The position numbers were made by a program, and so were the translations under genes. Positions 51,372 to 60,752 of a stretch of DNA of 64,000 nt are shown here, piece by piece. Each line of letters starts with the position of its first letter. Position 1 is the stretch's first letter. A model generated the notes under the pieces. The model did not search any database, was not told where the DNA came from, and was given only the letters and a program-made list of their open reading frames with translations. The stretch comes from Pirellulales bacterium (lineage in GTDB: Bacteria > Planctomycetota > Planctomycetia > Pirellulales > JACPPG01): positions 1 through 64,000 of the forward strand of contig DASYDW010000064.1 in assembly GCA_036499395.1 (NCBI GenBank), given 5' to 3'.

Positions 51372-52483
51372 GGTAGCGTCTGAACCTCGACCGAGAGCAC
51401 GGGCGGCAAGTCATGCACGATCGGCGCCCAACTATCGCCGGCATTGGCCGACGCATAAACCTGGCCGCCGGTTGTGCCGAAATAAACACCGCAAGGATCG
51501 AGCGAATCGATCGACATGGCGTTGCGCAGCACGTTCACATAACAATTGCTTTGCGGTAAGCCGTTCGTCAGGGCTTCCCACTCGTTGCCGCCGCTGCGGC
51601 TGCGGTAAACCTGCAGCTTACCGTCGAGTGGAAAATGCTCGGCATCGCTCTTGATCGGAACGACGTAGATCGTCTCCGGCTCGTGGGCATGCACGTCGAT
51701 CGGAAACCCAAAATCGGTCGGCAGGTTGCCGCTGACCTCGCGCCAATTATCGCCGGCATCGTCGCTGCGCATCACGTCCCAATGCTTTTGCATAAACAGC
51801 ACGCCCGGCCGCGCGGGATGCATCGCCATGCGATGAACGCAATGGCCGACTTCGGCCGTGGGATTGGGAATGTATTGCGAATGCAAGCCGCGATTGATCG
51901 GCTTCCAACTCTGCCCACCGTCGTCGGTCCGAAACGCGCCGGCAGCCGAAATGGCGACGTAGATGCGTTGTGGGTCGGTTGGATCGAGGATGATCGTGTG
52001 CAGGCACATGCCCCCTGCGCCCGGCTGCCAGGAGGGGCCTGATTCGTGGCAGCGCAAGGCGGGCAACTCATGCCATGATAGCCCGCCGTCGGAGGTACGA
52101 AACAGTGCCGCGTCTTCGACACCAGCATAAACCGTGTCGGGATCGGTTAGCGAAGGCTCCAAGTGCCACACCCGGGCGAATTCCCAAGGGTGCTGCGTAC
52201 CGTCGTACCACATGTGCGTGCCGGCAACGCCCTCGTAGACGAACTTATTGCCGACCGGGCTCCATGTCTTGCCACCGTCGTCCGAGCGTTGCATCGTTTG
52301 GCCGAACCAACCGCTCGATTGCGATGCGTAGAGCCGGTTCGGATCGACGGGCGAACCTTTGACGTGGTACAGCTCCCAGCCGGCGAAATGCGGTCCGCTG
52401 ACGTCCCATCGTTCGCGTTTGCCGTCGGCAGTCAGGATGAAGGCGCCCTTGCGCGTGCCGACCAGGACCCGTATTGTGCTCAT
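51368..52483 (-). CDS. BNR/Asp-box beta-propeller protein (exo-sialidase-like fold)
   Basis: A 371-residue protein of a six- or seven-bladed beta-propeller. Asp-box/BNR repeats are visible as [33 protein letters not shown] and [11 protein letters not shown]. The N-terminus [20 protein letters not shown] lacks a signal peptide, so it appears cytoplasmic. Although such proteins are often annotated as exo-alpha-sialidase, catalytic sialidase residues are not visible. It is coupled to the MoaD-like gene downstream, which suggests a shared role. AGG about 8 bases before the ATG. Confidence 0.88.
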   Translation of the reverse strand: MSTIRVLVGTRKGAFILTADGKRERWDVSGPHFAGWELYHVKGSPVDPNRLYASQSSGWFGQTMQRSDDGGKTWSPVGNKFVYEGVAGTHMWYDGTQHPWEFARVWHLEPSLTDPDTVYAGVEDAALFRTSDGGLSWHELPALRCHESGPSWQPGAGGMCLHTIILDPTDPQRIYVAISAAGAFRTDDGGQSWKPINRGLHSQYIPNPTAEVGHCVHRMAMHPARPGVLFMQKHWDVMRSDDAGDNWREVSGNLPTDFGFPIDVHAHEPETIYVVPIKSDAEHFPLDGKLQVYRSRSGGNEWEALTNGLPQSNCYVNVLRNAMSIDSLDPCGVYFGTTGGQVYASANAGDSWAPIVHDLPPVLSVEVQTLP

Positions 52484-52566
52484 GTCAGGAACCTGCGTGA
52501 TGTGGCAGCTCTAGTTGGGAGGCGAGTAAGCAATTGTTCGGTGGAAATTTGTCGTTGTGGACTGCT

Positions 52567-52968
52567 CTACTTGCGCAGCGGAACCAGTTCACGTAGCCGT
52601 GCATCACGCAACAGCAGGCCCAGCCAAACCAATACGCCGACGATGATCGCCGCGAAGAACGGCTCGCCGACGCGGACGTGCGTGGCGGTTGCCCCTCCGA
52701 GGTAGCCGGTCAACAGAATCGCCCCCAATACGGCTGTGCGCGGAAACAAGTACAGCGCCACGCAGGCGAGTTCGGTAATCCCGATTGGCACTCCAACGTT
52801 GGCGGGATAGCCGTAGGTTTCGAGCCCTTCGATTGCCTGTGGTTGCCGCGTCACTGACATGGCGCCGGTCATCAGGAACAGGAGTGAAGGCAGGATCGTC
52901 AGGACCCAGCCGGCCCAATACAGTTTTCGCGAAGCAGGCACCGCGGCTCCGGTTGCAGAAGATGACAT
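52567..52968 (-). CDS. DoxX-like membrane protein
   Basis: A 133-residue protein with four transmembrane helices: WAGWVLTILPSLLFLMTGAM, a second around IGITELACVALYLF, a third LGAILLTGYLGGATATHVR and a fourth ending LLLRDARLRELV. The G-Y-P motif (GLETYGYPANVG) and T-E-L segment are typical of DoxX-like proteins found beside ArsR regulators and AHSA1 proteins. GGGGAG lies about 8 bases before the ATG. Part of the minus-strand series from 55982 downward. Confidence 0.88.
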   Translation of the reverse strand: MSSSATGAAVPASRKLYWAGWVLTILPSLLFLMTGAMSVTRQPQAIEGLETYGYPANVGVPIGITELACVALYLFPRTAVLGAILLTGYLGGATATHVRVGEPFFAAIIVGVLVWLGLLLRDARLRELVPLRK

Positions 52969-53062
52969 GATGGTTGCTCCCCAGAATCAGTCGAGGGTTT
53001 GTTGATCGAAATGAGCGAAATCAGGTGCGGCAAAGAACCGCTGACCGCGCCGCCCCTGCAGC

Positions 53063-53602
53063 TTAGCCTTGCGGAGTCGCTTCGACGACCGCCTTCAAAT
53101 CGGCCAACCCTCGTTCGAATTGATCGCCGACCATCGAGTCCATGCTGATGAACAAGCCCATCGCTTTGCCGATGAAGTTCTTCTTTCCGTCCATCGTCCA
53201 AGTGACGGTCGTTGCGTCTCCGTCTGGTTGGAAATCGAATTCGGCCACGCAAGTGTTCTTGAAGGGCTTGAGAAAATCGAGCCGCAACTGCACCAGGTCG
53301 TCCGACCGGCTGTCGGTGATCGTAGCGCTGCCGGCACCCACCTGGCTGTTGCCATCCCAGTGATAGGCCGCGCCAACGCCCGATTCGGGCCCTTCGTACG
53401 TCAGCTTCATCGCCGGATCGATCTTGCCCCACGGGTTCCACGCTTCCCAATTGTGCAGATCGTTGACCTGCGGAAATACGGCCGCCGGCGCGGCAGCGAT
53501 TTTCGTCGAACGTGCGACGCGGAACGTTGACGACTGCAAAGCGACAACGATCACGAACAACACGATTACCGCTACGAAACCGATCGCAATTTTGACGAGC
53601 AT
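53063..53602 (-). CDS. SRPBCC (polyketide cyclase-type) family protein
   Basis: A 179-residue protein. Residues 1-25 are a hydrophobic anchor (LVKIAIGFVAVIVLFVIVVA). About 30-172 is an SRPBCC fold with AAPAAVFPQVNDLHNWEAWN, PWGKIDPAM and GNSQVGAGSATITDS. This form with an N-terminal membrane helix is common in bacteria. Ligand unknown. GAGGAA precedes the ATG by 5 bases. Confidence 0.87.
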   Translation of the reverse strand: MLVKIAIGFVAVIVLFVIVVALQSSTFRVARSTKIAAAPAAVFPQVNDLHNWEAWNPWGKIDPAMKLTYEGPESGVGAAYHWDGNSQVGAGSATITDSRSDDLVQLRLDFLKPFKNTCVAEFDFQPDGDATTVTWTMDGKKNFIGKAMGLFISMDSMVGDQFERGLADLKAVVEATPQG

Positions 53603-53687
53603 CGTTGTTCCTCACCAAGAGTCGAAAGCCATCGCAATGTTTGGATAGCCGCAACAGCAGCCACATCGCCCTACTTCAACCCACATG

Positions 53688-54101
53688 CTATTGCCGCACA
53701 AGGACCATCCACGAAACGCCAAAGCGATCGGCCAACATGCCGAAGCGCGACGAAAAGAAGGTCTTGGTCAGCGGCATCTGCACCTGACCACCGGCGCCCA
53801 GCGCCGAGAAGACCTTTTCGGCCTCGGTATCAGAGTCCGTGGTGATCGTCAGCGCCACCCCCTGAATCACCTGTTCACCGGTGCATCGCCCGTCCGAGGC
53901 CATGATCAGTGTATCCCCAACCTTGAATTGAGCGTGCATGATCTTATCCTCGCAGCCAGGCGGGACCATGCCGGGTTGTGGCGGCTCGGTGCTATCTTTA
54001 AAGCGCAGCAGCCGCTCGATCGTGGCACCCAGAGCGCTTTCATAAAACTTGAGCGCCTCTTCGGTGCGACCATCGAGAAAAAGATAAGGCTGTACGTGCA
54101 T
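53688..54101 (-). CDS. VOC superfamily protein (PhnB-like)
   Basis: A 137-residue vicinal-oxygen-chelate protein of the PhnB/3-demethylubiquinone-methyltransferase-like type. It starts MHVQPYLFLDGRTEEALKFY and has HAQFKVGDTLIMASDG in the middle and FGMLADRFGVSWMV at the end. These are the standard landmarks of the family, whose substrates are mostly unknown. GAGGAG lies 7 bases before the ATG. It commonly occurs in the same clusters as AHSA1, ArsR and DoxX-like genes, as here. Confidence 0.92.
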   Translation of the reverse strand: MHVQPYLFLDGRTEEALKFYESALGATIERLLRFKDSTEPPQPGMVPPGCEDKIMHAQFKVGDTLIMASDGRCTGEQVIQGVALTITTDSDTEAEKVFSALGAGGQVQMPLTKTFFSSRFGMLADRFGVSWMVLVRQ

Positions 54102-54179
54102 CGCGTTGCTCCTCGTCAGGAAAACTTGTTCGTCGTTGAGTGATCGAAGCGGGTATTCGGAAGTGGGAATCGCTTTCTC

Positions 54180-55073
54180 TTAAACGTGTTCGGGCCGTTG
54201 CAGCACGGCATTGAAAACCACTGCCTGGATGCGCACGCGTGAATCGCTTTCGTAAAGCGCGATCAATTCGGAGTGTCGCACATCCGGGTCATGCGTCAAC
54301 TCGGCCAGGTGATCGAAGAATGCCAAGGCATCATCGCTCATTTGATCCGCAGGGCCGGGCATGGCACCCCACACGTCCCAAGGCAACATCTCGTGGTTGA
54401 CTAGCGCCGCGAGGTCACGCACCAGATTGCCCGCCACGAACCACGGCCCGCGCAAGTTGCCACGAAAGATGCCGAACTTTTCCGGATCCGCGACGCCCGC
54501 CCGGCACAATCGCCAGGCGTCCGCAGCGATCAGAAATCGATCTCGCGGCACATCCATGACGTCGTGCGTAATTTTCAGGGTCGATCGCCACGCCTGGTCG
54601 AATTGCGCATCGACGAGCACCCATCGCTGCTGGTCATGATGCCAGTATTCGCAAACCCAGTGATCTTCGTAATAGCCTGGATTGAAATAGGTCCCAAACC
54701 CACAACGAGCGCGGGCCGGAATTCCCTTGTGACGCAGCAGCGCAACAAGCAGCAGAGAAAAGTGCCGACAAACGCCCAGCAATCGGAAATCAGCAGCACG
54801 CGGCACGTCGAGCGGTCGGCCATCCAATTCGAGAATACGATCCAGAAGCTGAGCAACCGGGCGTAAATGCGATTCAACGCGCCGCGCGTCAGGGATCGTA
54901 ACTCCATAGGCTGACGTAAAGAACTCGTGAATCATCAACCCCTGCACGATCCGCGTCAGGCTTGGCACGTCGACCGGCAAGGCAGCGCAGCTCGATTCGT
55001 GCCTATCGAGCGCTGTAAAAGGAGCCGTTTGCGTATAGAAATCCAAGATCGTATCTGATTGGATTTGCGTCAT
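54180..55073 (-). CDS. Transglutaminase-like cysteine protease-fold protein
   Basis: A 297-residue cytoplasmic protein with the transglutaminase-like catalytic triad: Cys102 in LLGVCRHFSLLLVALLRHKG, His138 in YYEDHWVCEYW and Asp155 in RWVLVDAQFD. The family covers peptide-bond hydrolases and cross-linkers; no signal peptide is seen. The preferred ATG at 55073 has no ribosome-binding site; the open frame extends upstream into the SRPBCC gene without sense. It lies in the middle of the ArsR-AHSA1-VOC-DoxX series, unusually for such clusters. Confidence 0.82.
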   Translation of the reverse strand: MTQIQSDTILDFYTQTAPFTALDRHESSCAALPVDVPSLTRIVQGLMIHEFFTSAYGVTIPDARRVESHLRPVAQLLDRILELDGRPLDVPRAADFRLLGVCRHFSLLLVALLRHKGIPARARCGFGTYFNPGYYEDHWVCEYWHHDQQRWVLVDAQFDQAWRSTLKITHDVMDVPRDRFLIAADAWRLCRAGVADPEKFGIFRGNLRGPWFVAGNLVRDLAALVNHEMLPWDVWGAMPGPADQMSDDALAFFDHLAELTHDPDVRHSELIALYESDSRVRIQAVVFNAVLQRPEHV

Positions 55074-55140
55074 CGTCAACAGGACTTGTTCTTCGAGAGC
55101 AGTTTGGTCCGAGGTCGATTGAAAACCGACGTAAGGACGG

Positions 55141-55596
55141 TTAGCGCTGTACACGGCTTTCGGCCGCGCGGCGGATTTGCGAAAGCTCGTGAGCCCAGCC
55201 GCCGGGCATCCCATCGCGATGCTCGGCGATGATGGCCCCAATCGCCCGATGGCTCATCGCCAATCGCGTCAGCTTGCCTTCGGCGGTCAGACGATATTGC
55301 ACGTGGTTGATCGCCGGGTAGGACATGCATAGCGGTCCGCAGATTTCGAGTAGCACCGGCGGCTTGATAACTTGCACATGCCCCCAAAAATGTCCCGCAT
55401 TGTTACCCAGATCGCGAAACCAGCGACCACCAGGCCAGGGCTCGAGCTTCATTGCCAGTGGTGCGCCTGAGCCGACTTCCATGTGTGGGCCCAAATGCTC
55501 AAGCAGCGTCTCGAAGACAACGTCGATCGGCGCGGCAATCTGCTCGTGCCTGATGATTTCCAAAGTCTGCACGGCGTCGGCGGTTGTATCGAGCAC
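55141..55596 (-). CDS. SRPBCC/AHSA1-type protein
   Basis: A 151-residue AHSA1-like ligand-binding protein: LEIIRHEQIAAPIDVVFETL at the N-terminus, WPGGRWFRDLGNNAGHFWGH in the middle. The start is GTG with GGAGG 8 bases upstream, two bases after the ArsR stop, so the two genes are translationally coupled. Pairing with ArsR is a well-known arrangement in which the AHSA1 protein is the regulated product. Ligand unknown. Confidence 0.9.
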   Translation of the reverse strand: MLDTTADAVQTLEIIRHEQIAAPIDVVFETLLEHLGPHMEVGSGAPLAMKLEPWPGGRWFRDLGNNAGHFWGHVQVIKPPVLLEICGPLCMSYPAINHVQYRLTAEGKLTRLAMSHRAIGAIIAEHRDGMPGGWAHELSQIRRAAESRVQR

Positions 55597-55598
55597 GT

Positions 55599-55982
55599 TT
55601 AATCCTCCGGATCGCGTTGAGATTTAGGGACTTGCGCCGACGACGAGGACCGGGCCTGCGCCTTTCGTTCGGCGTGCGCCTTGATGCGACTGAGCTGATG
55701 CGTCCAAAACTGCTCGTAAGTTTTTACCCAGTCATGCACAGGTTTGAGCTCCTTCGGATTGAGTTGATACAAGCGCTGTTGCCCTTGCTTGCTCACCGAA
55801 ACAATGCCCACCTTGCGAAGCACACCCAAATGCTTCGAGACCGTGGGCTGCGGCATCCCCAGTGCGTCGACCAATTCGCCGACGGCATAAATCCGCCCGC
55901 CGGCCAGGACATCAATGATTTTTCGTCGCCGCGGCTCGGCGATCGCGTTAAATACGTCGGTCGTGGTTGCTGCTCTTGCCAT
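55599..55982 (-). CDS. ArsR-family transcription regulator
   Basis: A 127-residue winged-helix repressor: FNAIAEPRRRKIIDVLAGG, YAVGELVDALGMPQPTVSKH (recognition helix) and LGVLRKVGIVSVSKQGQQRL. It has no typical metal-binding Cys pair (ELCVC) and so is of the non-metal, AHSA1-linked type. A 20-base near-perfect palindrome at 55992-56011, nine bases upstream of its ATG, is the likely operator. No Shine-Dalgarno is visible, so the message may be leaderless or start within the palindrome. Confidence 0.92.
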   Translation of the reverse strand: MARAATTTDVFNAIAEPRRRKIIDVLAGGRIYAVGELVDALGMPQPTVSKHLGVLRKVGIVSVSKQGQQRLYQLNPKELKPVHDWVKTYEQFWTHQLSRIKAHAERKAQARSSSSAQVPKSQRDPED

Positions 55983-55991
55983 GCTTGAAGT

Positions 55992-56011
55992 GTATTCCTA
56001 TATCGGAATAC
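55992..56011. promoter_or_regulatory. Palindromic operator candidate for ArsR series
   Basis: GTATTCCTATATCGGAATAC: two perfect 7-base arms with an ATAT core, 18 of 20 positions symmetrical. It lies 9 bases upstream of the arsR ATG and 270 bases before the MscS ATG, so it could govern one or both directions. Confidence 0.7.
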
Positions 56012-56281
56012 GTCAATGCCGCGGACCAGGATTTTGCGGGAATCGAAGAATTGCGATTTCGTGCCCGCTCCCTCGCCAATATGGTCCTGCATCACGCGCG
56101 AAGCTTAACCGCGTGGCCCAATAAGCTAGCGGCGCAAACGCTCTTTTGCTTTGTACTTGCGTTCTGGACCGGAACGCGTCGGGAATCGTCTATGCGCGGA
56201 CCGTGGCGAAGACTAAGCTTCCTGCCCCGCATGACTCGCCTCGGCGAGCCGAATCCGCCGTCTCATGCCCAAGGAGTCGCT

Positions 56282-58549
56282 ATGCGACCCTCTGCTCGTT
56301 TCCGCCCCGTCGGCTGGTTATTCGCACGGCTTATCGCAGATGCGATCCGCGTGGCAGCGATACTTGCCACGGCATCACCGGCGTTCGCCGAGCAAGCACA
56401 GCCCGTTGCCGATGCGCAGTCATCCGCCCGCACGGGACTCGACGAGTTGCTCGCCAAGCGCAAGGAACTGGCCGCACAGATCGCGGCGCTCGGCAAGCGC
56501 GATCCTGGCGCCACGGCCGGCACCGACTCACTTGACGTTTCCACGATCGAGGACGAGCTGGAGTTCCTGGAAACGTTGGACGGCGTTTACGGCGAACAGC
56601 AATCCCGGCTCGAACAACGGCAAGAACTGCTATTCGAAAAGCAACGGGCCAATGACGACCTGGAAGCGCTGCGGAAGTTCGGGCCTACGAAAGCCAAGCC
56701 GTATTCGTTTCTGTTATTGGAAGAATTGCGCGACGATTTGGCCGCCGAGGACGACCACGAAGAAGTCAACGGCGCTGATCTGAAGACAGCCGCGCAAATG
56801 AAGGAAGCGACACAGGCCCAATACGACAAGGCCGAGCGCGAACGCCGCCGCATTCAGCAGGCGCTCAATGATAATAAACATAAGGAACGACAAGCGGGCC
56901 TGACAACCGATTTGAAGCTGGCGCAGCGAGAAAGTCAGATAGCCAAGGAACTGATTGCGGTAAGACAACTCGAGGCCGACGTGCGTACGCTAAGGCACGA
57001 TATCGGAACGTTGCGCAAGACCCTGCTTACCGAAAAGATCGAACTGGTCGGCCGCGACGTGCGTTTCGGCAAGCAAGATCTACAGGATCGATTGAAAGAA
57101 CTGACGGCCGCCGAAACCGACTTAAACGCCAGGTTGAAGGAGGTCCGCGGTCAGCGCCGACAGACTGAGCAACAAGAGGCCGCCGCGGTCAAGCAGTTGC
57201 GCGAACGTAAGTCGGCGCAAGTGACGATCGATTGGGCCGCCCAATCGTGGCACGCCGCCCGCGACTCCCAACAGATCGAAATGTCGCTACTGAATGAAGA
57301 AATCAGCGACACCCGGCGTTTCCGGTATTATTGGGAATGCCGATTCGCGGCCGAGACCGGCACGGCCACACCGGCCGAGGTGGCCGAATGGCGCGAGACC
57401 CTCAATGGCCTGGTCAGCGAGTTGCGCGACCGACAACGTTCGCTGCAACAACTGGTCGAAACCACGCGGCTCGAGCAAGGAAAGGTCTCGCAACGCATGC
57501 GCGACAACGAGGACGCCGAGCTGAAAAAGTGGGGTGACTTTCAATGCGAACGATGGCAAGAAGTTCGCGAAACCTGCGAAACGCACCTCGTCCGGCTCAA
57601 GGTTAACGAGCGCTGGGCACGGCGATTTCTTGGCGAACTCGATGCCCGGCTCGATTCACCGCAAGTCTCATGGCTGCAGGTTGCCGCCGAGCATTTCACC
57701 GCGGCCTGGTATTACGAAGTGGTCATGGTCAACGACCGGCCGATCACGGTGGGCAAGATCGTGACGCTCGTTTGTTGCTTGTTTTTCAGCGTGGCCTGTG
57801 CGCGGCTTTTAAGCCGCTTGCTGGGGCGACACGTCTTGCCACGTTTGGGCCTAAACGAGGGGGCCTCACACGCGGTCCGCTCGATGGCCTTTTATTCGTT
57901 GGCGGTGCTGTTCGGCGTTTTGTCGTTTCAGGTCGTGCATATCCCTTTGTCGGCCTTTACCTTTCTCGGCGGCGCCGTGGCGATCGCGGTTGGGTTTGGC
58001 AGCCAGGATATCGCCAATAATTTCATGAGTGGAATCATTCTGCTGGCCGAACAGCCGATTCGCGTCGGCGACATCATCATGGTCGACAGCGTACAAGGCA
58101 CGGTTGATCACATCGGCCCGCGCAGTACGCGCATCAAAACCGACGCGAATCACGAGTTGGTGGTACCCAACAGCAAATTGCTGTCCGACAAGGTCACGAA
58201 CCTGACCCTGTCGGACTGCCTGGTGCAAACGACGGTCGTGGTAACGTTGCCGTTGAAGATGACGGTCAAAGAGGCCAAGGGCGTGTTGCTGGCGGCGGCC
58301 CTGTCGCAGCCTTCGGTCCTGCGCAGTCCGTACCCCATCGTGTTACTCAAGCAATTTGGCTCGACGTCGATGGACTTCGAGCTGCATTTCTGGCTGCAAC
58401 TGCATAACGAGATGCACGTCGCGCTGGCGCAAAGCGACGTCCGCGAGGCAATCAACGAGCTGTGCCAAGAGCATGACACGCAGGCCGCGATTGCGAACGC
58501 GCCAGCCAGTGGGCTGTCGCCACTCTCCAGCCGTGCCAATGCCGCGTAA
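56282..58549 (+). CDS. Large mechanosensitive channel of the MscS/MscK-type family
   Basis: A 755-residue channel. A signal-like segment spans 1-42 (AILATASPAFAEQA). Residues about 45-470 are a large coiled-coil-rich periplasmic region (repeated Glu/Gln/Arg/Leu, as in MscK/KefA). A membrane helix lies near 488, one near 532 and the pore helix TM3 near 562 (GGAVAIAVGFGSQDIANNFM). The cytoplasmic MscS beta domain follows (RVGDIIMVDSVQGTVDHIGP, RIKTDANHELVVPNSKLLSD). Function: pressure-relief channel under hypo-osmotic shock, sensible beside a trehalose-accumulating lifestyle. AAGGAG precedes the ATG by 7 bases, fixing the start well downstream of the beginning of the open frame. Confidence 0.92.
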   Translation: MRPSARFRPVGWLFARLIADAIRVAAILATASPAFAEQAQPVADAQSSARTGLDELLAKRKELAAQIAALGKRDPGATAGTDSLDVSTIEDELEFLETLDGVYGEQQSRLEQRQELLFEKQRANDDLEALRKFGPTKAKPYSFLLLEELRDDLAAEDDHEEVNGADLKTAAQMKEATQAQYDKAERERRRIQQALNDNKHKERQAGLTTDLKLAQRESQIAKELIAVRQLEADVRTLRHDIGTLRKTLLTEKIELVGRDVRFGKQDLQDRLKELTAAETDLNARLKEVRGQRRQTEQQEAAAVKQLRERKSAQVTIDWAAQSWHAARDSQQIEMSLLNEEISDTRRFRYYWECRFAAETGTATPAEVAEWRETLNGLVSELRDRQRSLQQLVETTRLEQGKVSQRMRDNEDAELKKWGDFQCERWQEVRETCETHLVRLKVNERWARRFLGELDARLDSPQVSWLQVAAEHFTAAWYYEVVMVNDRPITVGKIVTLVCCLFFSVACARLLSRLLGRHVLPRLGLNEGASHAVRSMAFYSLAVLFGVLSFQVVHIPLSAFTFLGGAVAIAVGFGSQDIANNFMSGIILLAEQPIRVGDIIMVDSVQGTVDHIGPRSTRIKTDANHELVVPNSKLLSDKVTNLTLSDCLVQTTVVVTLPLKMTVKEAKGVLLAAALSQPSVLRSPYPIVLLKQFGSTSMDFELHFWLQLHNEMHVALAQSDVREAINELCQEHDTQAAIANAPASGLSPLSSRANAA

Positions 58550-58572
58550 TATCTTAAGAGGGAACGAAACCC

Positions 58573-60564
58573 TCAGAAGGTCGGCGTCGCCAGGGCCGGA
58601 TCGATCTCGGGCGAGTTCGCCGCACTCTGCCCTGCAGCCGGCACCTGCGGCTTGTGGGCAAGCCCCATCTGCATTTCGACCATCGTGCGATAACGGCCAC
58701 TGCTGGCCATCAGCTCGGCATGCGTGCCGCGCTCGACGATTTGCCCGTCCACAAGTAGGACGATCAAGTCGGCATGCACGATCGTGCTCAGGCGGTGGGC
58801 GATCACGAAGCTGGTGCGCCCGCGCAATAGCGTGCTCAAGCTCTGTTGGATGAGCCGCTCGCTTTCGGTGTCGAGGTTGCTCGTGGCTTCGTCCAGCAAG
58901 AAGATCTTGGGATCCGCCAGGACGGCGCGGGCGATCGCCAGCCGTTGCCGCTGGCCGCCGCTGAGCTTGACGCCGCGTTCCCCAATCAGGGTATCGTAAC
59001 CATCGGGCAAGCTGCTGATGAAGTCGTGGGCGTTAGCGATACGCGCCGCCGCTTCGATCTGCTCGGGCGTTACGTCGCGACCGGCATAGCCGATGTTAGC
59101 CGCGATCGTCCCGTCGAATAAGAAAATATCTTGCTCCACCACGCCCAGCAGCCGGCGGTAGCTGTCGACATTGATCTTGCGCAGGTCGACTCCGTCGAGA
59201 GTTACAGATCCGCTCGTGGGATCATAGAACCGCGCCACGAGATTACAGAGCGTCGTCTTGCCGGCGCCACTAGGACCGACCAGGGCGATCATTTGTCCCG
59301 GCTTCGCCTCGAGAGTGACGTCACGCAAGACGTGCTGATTGCTGCCGGGATATTGAAAGCCGACGTCGCGCAGTTGTATGTGGCCTGCCACCGTGTCGCG
59401 GTGGACGTCGATCGCCCCCGGCAGCGATGGCATCTCGCGCGGCTCTTCCAGCAGGTCGAAGACGCGATCCAGACCGGCCAGATTGTTTTGCAGCGTCGTG
59501 GCGCTTTCGGCCAGCACTGCCAACGGCTCGAGCAGCATGACCAGATAAACGAGGAACATCATCAAGTCGCCGACCGAAAGCGTGCCGGAGAGAACCTGCG
59601 ACCCTCCATAGATCAGCAACAGTGCCGACGCCGCCGGAATCAGCACAGCCCACACCATTTCCACGCCGCGCGACCACCACCAGGCCAACAGCTCGTGCCG
59701 TGCCATCAAATTGCCACCGCGGGTAAAGCGCCCGGCCTCGCTACGGCCGCGGCCAAAAGCGCGCACTACGCGCATGCCGCCGAAGGCTTCGGTGGCATGG
59801 CTGTCGATCTCTTGGCGTTGCCGGCGAATCTCGCGGAATTGCGGTCGGATGCGGCCGATCCAAGTGCGATGCGTAAAGAAGACCGTCGGGATGACCACGA
59901 GCGAACCCAATAGCAGCCGCCAGTCCACCCAGGCCAGCACCGCCAGGCTGGCCAGCAACTGAATCACGGCCCGCCAGGGGTTGTAGATCATGCTGAATAC
60001 CAGTTCGCCCACACCGCCGGCATCCTCGCGCAGAATGCTTGCCACGCCCCCTGATTTCAACGTATAGACGCGATGCAGCGGCAACCGCACGGCATGTTCG
60101 AAGACGCGTTTGCGCAGGCTGATCTGCAGGCGTTTGACTGTTACCGTCGCCAGATACCGCCCCCACGTGCTCACGATGACCGACAGCAGCGACACCACGA
60201 ATACTCCGCCGGCCAATATCGCCAAAAGCGGCGTGCCCGTGGTTGGCAAGTTCCAGTGCTCGGCCAACGGCAACGGCTTGCCCGGGAAGACGTAATCGAC
60301 CACCAGCTTCGTGGCCGCGGGCGGAATCAGTTTCAAGAGCGTAGAAATCGTGAGCGTGGCCAGTGCAATCGCGAGCGCCGCGCGATGCCCCGTCACGAGA
60401 AAGAAAAAACGCCGCACCAACAACCAGGCCGAACGATTCGAACGGCCCACCGGACTGCGATTCCCGTGCTTCCCGTGCGCAACTGCCTCGCCATGTCCCG
60501 TCTCGCGCACTTGCCGGCGATAGTTGGAGAAACGCGAGCGACTGGTACTGTTCCGCATTTTCAT
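58573..60564 (-). CDS. ABC exporter, fused permease-ATPase (MsbA-like)
   Basis: A 663-residue half-transporter. The N-terminal polar tail (about 50 residues) is longer than usual. Six transmembrane helices span about 60-350. The ATPase domain has Walker A GPSGAGKTT at about 434, signature LSGGQRQRLAIARA at about 533, Walker B KIFLLDEATSNLD at about 555 and FVIAHRLSTIVHAD. Family knowledge: exports lipids, peptides or drugs as a homodimer. Cargo unknown. The start is uncertain between ATGs at 60564 and 60558. It converges on the MscS gene, with a short GAGGG/CCCTC hairpin (58559-58575) between. Confidence 0.9.
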   Translation of the reverse strand: MKMRNSTSRSRFSNYRRQVRETGHGEAVAHGKHGNRSPVGRSNRSAWLLVRRFFFLVTGHRAALAIALATLTISTLLKLIPPAATKLVVDYVFPGKPLPLAEHWNLPTTGTPLLAILAGGVFVVSLLSVIVSTWGRYLATVTVKRLQISLRKRVFEHAVRLPLHRVYTLKSGGVASILREDAGGVGELVFSMIYNPWRAVIQLLASLAVLAWVDWRLLLGSLVVIPTVFFTHRTWIGRIRPQFREIRRQRQEIDSHATEAFGGMRVVRAFGRGRSEAGRFTRGGNLMARHELLAWWWSRGVEMVWAVLIPAASALLLIYGGSQVLSGTLSVGDLMMFLVYLVMLLEPLAVLAESATTLQNNLAGLDRVFDLLEEPREMPSLPGAIDVHRDTVAGHIQLRDVGFQYPGSNQHVLRDVTLEAKPGQMIALVGPSGAGKTTLCNLVARFYDPTSGSVTLDGVDLRKINVDSYRRLLGVVEQDIFLFDGTIAANIGYAGRDVTPEQIEAAARIANAHDFISSLPDGYDTLIGERGVKLSGGQRQRLAIARAVLADPKIFLLDEATSNLDTESERLIQQSLSTLLRGRTSFVIAHRLSTIVHADLIVLLVDGQIVERGTHAELMASSGRYRTMVEMQMGLAHKPQVPAAGQSAANSPEIDPALATPTF

Positions 60565-60752
60565 AAGAGCATTAATTCCTGAGTCGGCGCTGCGAGGAGT
60601 TCCCGGCGCCACGGCCTGGCGAGCTCCCATCCTACGGTCGTAATTGTAGCGCAATCACAGGGCGGCGGCGTGCGCGAAATGGGAATGGGCCGGTAAATCG
60701 CGACTGCCGTGCTGCGGGCCAAAGGTTCGTCGGCAGCGGACTCTTGGGTGGG

